Assembly (NCBI GenBank): GCA_018813505.1
Contig: JAHJBM010000083.1
Location: 1 to 36,013, forward strand
DNA: 36,013 nt
Origin: Microcaldota archaeon
GTDB taxonomy: Archaea > Micrarchaeota > Micrarchaeia > Anstonellales > Bilamarchaeaceae
Direction of reading: 5' to 3'
Shown piece after piece: positions 32,197-36,013 of this stretch. How positions within the stretch are numbered: the stretch's first letter is position 1; each line of letters opens with the position of its first letter. The notes below the pieces were generated by a model, which was not told the origin of the DNA, did not search any database, and saw nothing but the letters and a program-made list of their open reading frames with translations. The translations under genes were made by a program, and so were the position numbers.

Positions 32197-35100
32197 TTAT
32201 GGCGACGGCGGGCTATTGCCTGTTAGCTGGTTTATTGTTGCTTCTATCTCAGTTCTAGTTATGACATTCCCGAACTTCTCGTACTTGTATTTTTTATCGT
32301 AGTCAGTAACGATTATGTAAAAATCATCAAAGCTTTTTCTCACTCTGTCAAATTTTTCCTCATGCTCTTCCTTGCTGTATGCCCTAAAGTTTTCTCCTGT
32401 TTCTATTTCAAAAGCAATCCTCTTTCCTTTTATTTCAGCACTGACATCTCCGGGACCCATGGTTGACATTTCAATCTTTCTAAACGCTTTATTCTTCTTC
32501 AATAGTTCGACGGTTTTCTGGCAAAGGAAAGCATGCTCAGGGCTTTCATTATGTCGTATCTTGAGAACGTATCTTGAAGAACCGCCGCTTTGTTCCAGCC
32601 TGCTTTTGTGCAATACATATCCATGCGAAAGCAGATAGTTGCATTCCTTTTCCGTTAAGTCGCTCTCCAGATAAAGCCCTTTCTTCAGGCTTATTCTTCT
32701 TGGCTTTTTCTCCTCTGTTTTTTCCACTTCTGCCTTCTGTGTAAACTCCTTTGGATTTGTTGTTATAAGCCCGTGGACTTTTTCAGAAGCCTTGATAAAA
32801 AACTTGTAAGTGTTCTGCTCTGTTATCAGCAGACCAAAGCCGCGCGACGCAGTTAAAAGATAAATCTTGGCCTGTTCGTTCAACTGTAAAACTTTTGAGA
32901 TTAACGCTATATTACTGGGATTTTGCCTCATAAGTATTTTCACCGAGGCAGTGTTGAGGATAGACCTTCCTGCCTTGCTTCCAAGCAGGTCCTCTATTTC
33001 CTGCGTTATGAATCCCAATGAGGTGTTATACTTCCTTGAGGTCTTTACAAATTCCATGATATAATCTGTGGCCTCCTTGCTGCGCAGCAAAGACCAGCCC
33101 TCATCTATCAGGACAACCTTTTGTTTTCTATCCCGTTTAATCTCCCTCTGTATTATTTCAAGAGTGGCAAACATCATCAGGTTTTTTACTGCATTTGGAA
33201 GCTGGCTCAGGTCAAAGCAGACAAAGCCTTTTTCGATTTCAATCCGAGACTGCTCATCCAAAAAGCCGAAGATATTCCCTTCGCAGTACATCTCAACGCG
33301 GTTTAGCAGTGATTCAAGGGTAAAATCCTGAGTATGCTCCTTTTTGGCAGCCTGCCTCTTTCTTATTTCCAGCAACACCGTTCTCATATCGCCGAATGTT
33401 GGCGCTTTTTTATTCCATGTTTCGCTTTTATCATGGACAATGCCCTTTCTTTTGTACGCCCTGATAAGCGCTTTATTCAAAACCGATTTTTGGTTCTCTG
33501 TCAAACCGCCGACGATTATATCAAAAGCAGAAATCAGGCTCAGCATCTTGTTTCCAAAATCCTCCCCTGCAAGATCGAAAATGTTTATGTTTGAGCCGGA
33601 TTTTCTTGACAGTTCAATTATCTGCCCGTTCATGGTTTCGCATAACGCTGAGTACTCGCCGTTCGGATCAAGAATGTAAACCTTGGTATCTTCTTTGAAC
33701 AGCTGCTGCATCATCAGGTATTTGCTTGTGTAGCTCTTGCCCGAGCCCGAAATCCCTATTACAAAAAAGTGCTTATTGCTCATCTCTTCAAGGTCAAGGA
33801 AGATAGGGTTCAGGGTATCGGCTTCGTGAGCAAACAGTATGCCTCTTTTTTTCGTATCAACAGGAGAGATAAACGGAAACGTGGCAGCCAGTGAATTGGT
33901 GAGAAAATCCCTTTGCGACAGCAAAGTATCATGTGCCAGCGGCAGGGTTGATTTTATCCCGTCTGCCATTCTCCACTCTGTTATTTTTGGGATCATCAGC
34001 TGTGCATTAAGATTGGATTTGCATTTTTCAGCCAACAAGTCAAGGTCATCCAGCCCGGCAGCTTTGTTATCAACATAAGCAGAGACGGAAAACATCTTTT
34101 CCTCGCCTTTGTACAATGAATCGTAAACATGAATTGTATCGGCTTTTTTGATCTCCAAAGCGGGGTTCGGCGTCCCCTTCATTGTACTGGCAAAAAGGTC
34201 TCCTGTCTGTTGGATGATCTGGTTATGAAGATAAACAAGCATTCCGGCTATTGTTGAAGGCGTGATATGAATTGAAATGTCGTAGCTTTCATTTTTTGTT
34301 AAAAACGTCTGGAGCCATCCATCCTCAACTTTCCGGGGATAGCCCGTGACCTTGACTATCTTGTGAAATTCGCTGTTTACAATGGCATAATCTTTTTTTA
34401 TATCAAAAGATGGTGTTAGCATGTTCCTGAAAAAGTCTGTTGATTCCTCCTCTTTTTTCAATTCCGTTTTCTCAGGTTTGTGTTCTCCAGCTATTTCTGC
34501 ATAGGAAAAATAAAGGTCGCGCAGCTGCCTGTTGCCAAGCCTGTCAACCTTCAGGCCACAGCCTGCCAGCTTTTCCATCGTGATTTTTACAATTTCATTA
34601 AGCTGCCTGTCCTTTTCAAACGGGATTATAAGGTAATGGGATCGCTCCTTTATGCTACTGTTGTCGATAAAATCCTCTTCGAACTTCTTAAAATCCGCAT
34701 AAAGGCTGATGATAAGCTCCTTTTTCCTGTTATTGTTCAGCTCTATCATCCTGAAGTATTCCGAAAGGCTTATCGGCTCGGTTCTTATCAGGATCTGCAC
34801 AGGCACTGTAAGCTGGTTGAGAAACGCCTTGTAATTTGCCAGAAGCGCGGCTTTCCTGTTTTCATCCAACAGTTCAAAGTTGATTGAATAAACCTGCAGG
34901 ATGGCTAAGATCCTGCCGTCTTCCAGATGCACGGCATTATCCCTTATCTCCTTTACCTCAAAGAATCTCTGCGCCTTTTTGCTGTTGAACGGCTCTTTCC
35001 TTATGCCTGCATAATATGAGATTACGTCCCTGGCTTTTTCATCGATATTCAGGAATATGAATCCTATCCCAGTTATGCCAATTATTGCAGGGATGACAAA

Positions 35101-35244
35101 CCTCAGCTCGCCCTGCAGCTGGATAGCGTTATAGCTGAAAAATGACAATAAGCCAAATACGGCAGCATACCCAAGCTGCTTCCAGTCAAGGTTGAAGATG
35201 ATCTTTTCCCTGTACTTGATCTCATCAGGAATATCATAAGCCAT
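32197..35244 (-). CDS. virB4: VirB4/TraC-like secretion ATPase with C-terminal nuclease-like extension
   Basis: 1015 aa. Two N-terminal transmembrane helices (about 25-42 and 48-66) with a PrgI/VirB3-like start, a large VirB4 N-domain, Walker A GISGSGKS at 497-504, Walker B VVLIDEGW at about 710-717, and later SRKYNTSLGFITQE and TASVKIL motifs typical of VirB4. From about 845 there is an additional region: a helix-rich part (EKECNYLLSHGYVLHK) and a terminal alpha/beta segment with PGD (931-933) and RIAFEIETG (942-950), which resembles a restriction-like PD-(D/E)xK core without the usual Lys. VirB4 powers type IV secretion or conjugation. Close to the VirB6-like gene. Confidence 0.85.
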   Translation of the reverse strand: MAYDIPDEIKYREKIIFNLDWKQLGYAAVFGLLSFFSYNAIQLQGELRFVIPAIIGITGIGFIFLNIDEKARDVISYYAGIRKEPFNSKKAQRFFEVKEIRDNAVHLEDGRILAILQVYSINFELLDENRKAALLANYKAFLNQLTVPVQILIRTEPISLSEYFRMIELNNNRKKELIISLYADFKKFEEDFIDNSSIKERSHYLIIPFEKDRQLNEIVKITMEKLAGCGLKVDRLGNRQLRDLYFSYAEIAGEHKPEKTELKKEEESTDFFRNMLTPSFDIKKDYAIVNSEFHKIVKVTGYPRKVEDGWLQTFLTKNESYDISIHITPSTIAGMLVYLHNQIIQQTGDLFASTMKGTPNPALEIKKADTIHVYDSLYKGEEKMFSVSAYVDNKAAGLDDLDLLAEKCKSNLNAQLMIPKITEWRMADGIKSTLPLAHDTLLSQRDFLTNSLAATFPFISPVDTKKRGILFAHEADTLNPIFLDLEEMSNKHFFVIGISGSGKSYTSKYLMMQQLFKEDTKVYILDPNGEYSALCETMNGQIIELSRKSGSNINIFDLAGEDFGNKMLSLISAFDIIVGGLTENQKSVLNKALIRAYKRKGIVHDKSETWNKKAPTFGDMRTVLLEIRKRQAAKKEHTQDFTLESLLNRVEMYCEGNIFGFLDEQSRIEIEKGFVCFDLSQLPNAVKNLMMFATLEIIQREIKRDRKQKVVLIDEGWSLLRSKEATDYIMEFVKTSRKYNTSLGFITQEIEDLLGSKAGRSILNTASVKILMRQNPSNIALISKVLQLNEQAKIYLLTASRGFGLLITEQNTYKFFIKASEKVHGLITTNPKEFTQKAEVEKTEEKKPRRISLKKGLYLESDLTEKECNYLLSHGYVLHKSRLEQSGGSSRYVLKIRHNESPEHAFLCQKTVELLKKNKAFRKIEMSTMGPGDVSAEIKGKRIAFEIETGENFRAYSKEEHEEKFDRVRKSFDDFYIIVTDYDKKYKYEKFGNVITRTEIEATINQLTGNSPPSP

Positions 35245-35253
35245 GCCAGCACC

Positions 35254-36013
35254 TCACAGAAACTTTGCCAGAAGGGCTATCTTCCACCCAATGGAAATGA
35301 TGCCGTCGAACATCCTAGCTGCAGCAGTAACCAGCGAAAGTATTGCTATGATGTAAATGATCGTGTTCACTATTCCGATAAGCCCAAACCCAAGCATCAA
35401 GGCCATTGCCTCTACAAATCCACCGGACAGAAGCGGATCGCCTACGCTGAACAGATATGAAACTCCGGCAATCAGGACAGCATCCACGCTGGTCATGAAG
35501 ATTATTATCAGGATGAACTTGAGCATGAATGCCCCCCAATCCCTTGTAAACGGAATGAAGTAAAGGAAAATGGCAAATGGAAATGCCAGCAAGAGAAACG
35601 GGAGCATTATGTAGCGGATAAGCAGGGTCATGAATGTCAGGCCAGCCCACATGATAAAGTTGGATGAGACAACAAGGGCAAATGCCAGAGATGAAAACGA
35701 GGTATGTATATCGAACAGGCTGGCAAATGCATGATCATAGATTGAATTTGTGATATATTGGTTTATCTCAAGGATCATCTGGAAAATGGCAAATGAGAAT
35801 GAAACAGCAATTATCATGAAGAGGATATTTTCCAGCCATATCTTTGCCCTTGCCCGTTTTTCAATGTCAGCAGCAGATATGATAAAATAAGCGCCCACCC
35901 CCATAAGTGCAATGGTGTACAGGCTTTCGATGATTCTCATTATTTTTGCGTATGGGGAGCAAAACAATGTTATGTCAGGTCCGGTTATTATGAAGCTGAG
36001 GGCATTGTCAAGG
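35254..36013 (-). CDS. VirB6/TrbL-like polytopic membrane protein, 5' end beyond window
   Basis: The frame is open to the window edge (residues before FCSPYAKI continue upstream), so the N-terminus is missing. About six to seven hydrophobic helices, including LALMGVGAYFII-like, IWLENILFMIIAVSFSFAIF and a terminal Gly/Ile-rich helix, with VirB6-like topology. It overlaps nearly the VirB4 gene (9-base gap), which fits a type IV secretion inner-membrane pore. Family assigned by layout and neighbour, not by a specific motif. Confidence 0.65.
   Translation of the reverse strand, partial: LDNALSFIITGPDITLFCSPYAKIMRIIESLYTIALMGVGAYFIISAADIEKRARAKIWLENILFMIIAVSFSFAIFQMILEINQYITNSIYDHAFASLFDIHTSFSSLAFALVVSSNFIMWAGLTFMTLLIRYIMLPFLLLAFPFAIFLYFIPFTRDWGAFMLKFILIIIFMTSVDAVLIAGVSYLFSVGDPLLSGGFVEAMALMLGFGLIGIVNTIIYIIAILSLVTAAARMFDGIISIGWKIALLAKFL

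Noticed and set aside
31997-32302. 101-aa plus-strand ORF between purF and virB4
   Set aside because: Asn/Phe-rich, spans the CGAAC box repeats and the end of virB4; looks like a chance frame in AT-rich repeats.
1-36013. CRISPR array or rRNA genes
   Set aside because: No regularly spaced direct repeats of suitable length and no rRNA-like conserved stretches were seen on either strand.

Overview
The window is archaeal. Evidence: TATA-box promoters about 25 nt before start codons (often leaderless), an Orc1/Cdc6 initiator, a LonB-type AAA+ ATPase, an XPF-type nuclease without helicase, a DUF134 regulator, an Ech/Mbh-type hydrogenase, and a tRNA whose intron sits in a bulge-helix-bulge fold. 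The small, mixed gene set and absence of rRNA or ribosomal operons prevent placement below domain level. An uncultured, possibly DPANN-type lineage is a guess.

Layout. 1-4.1 kb: the end of a beta-helix surface protein, a Fic protein with an operator-like promoter, and a tRNA-His(GUG) that appears to carry two introns and is bracketed by 14-bp inverted repeats. 4.2-7.1 kb (minus): a tight cluster of a helical protein of unknown function, a PIN-like protein, an XPF/ERCC4 nuclease and a metallo-beta-lactamase exonuclease. 7.1-13 kb: a winged-helix protein, a hairpin-rich stretch, the hydrogenase maturation protease HycI, the DUF134/DUF5320 pair, then a compact group-4 [NiFe]-hydrogenase operon (half-length antiporter-like subunit, 39-aa coupled ORF, small subunit, NuoC-like, large subunit, NuoH-like, 2x[4Fe-4S] ferredoxin). 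13-20 kb: a Lon-type ATPase without protease domain, small membrane proteins, a possibly frameshifted small gene, a DEAD-box helicase with a structured 5' leader and RGG/RD-like repeat tail, an AbiE-like toxin-antitoxin pair, and an MscS channel.

20-36 kb looks like accessory DNA: a tyrosine recombinase with C-terminal zinc ribbon flanked by two similar att-like palindromes, winged-helix and Lrp regulators with palindromic operators, a divergent Orc1/Cdc6 plus a mini histone-fold protein, and at the right end a VirB4-like ATPase and a VirB6-like membrane protein. Between them is a plus-strand operon of two HAD phosphatases, two divergent PurD-like ATP-grasp ligases (the second fused to a threonine-synthase-like PLP domain) and an inositol-monophosphatase-family enzyme, convergent with purF.

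The strongest candidate for an undescribed system is this PurF / PurD / PurD-PLP / phosphatase cluster. It has the enzymes to make phosphoribosylamine, ligate amino acids to it and dephosphorylate the product, with no later purine genes in view. It may be cargo of an integrated conjugative element. The two-intron tRNA-His and the stripped-down hydrogenase are the next most interesting items.
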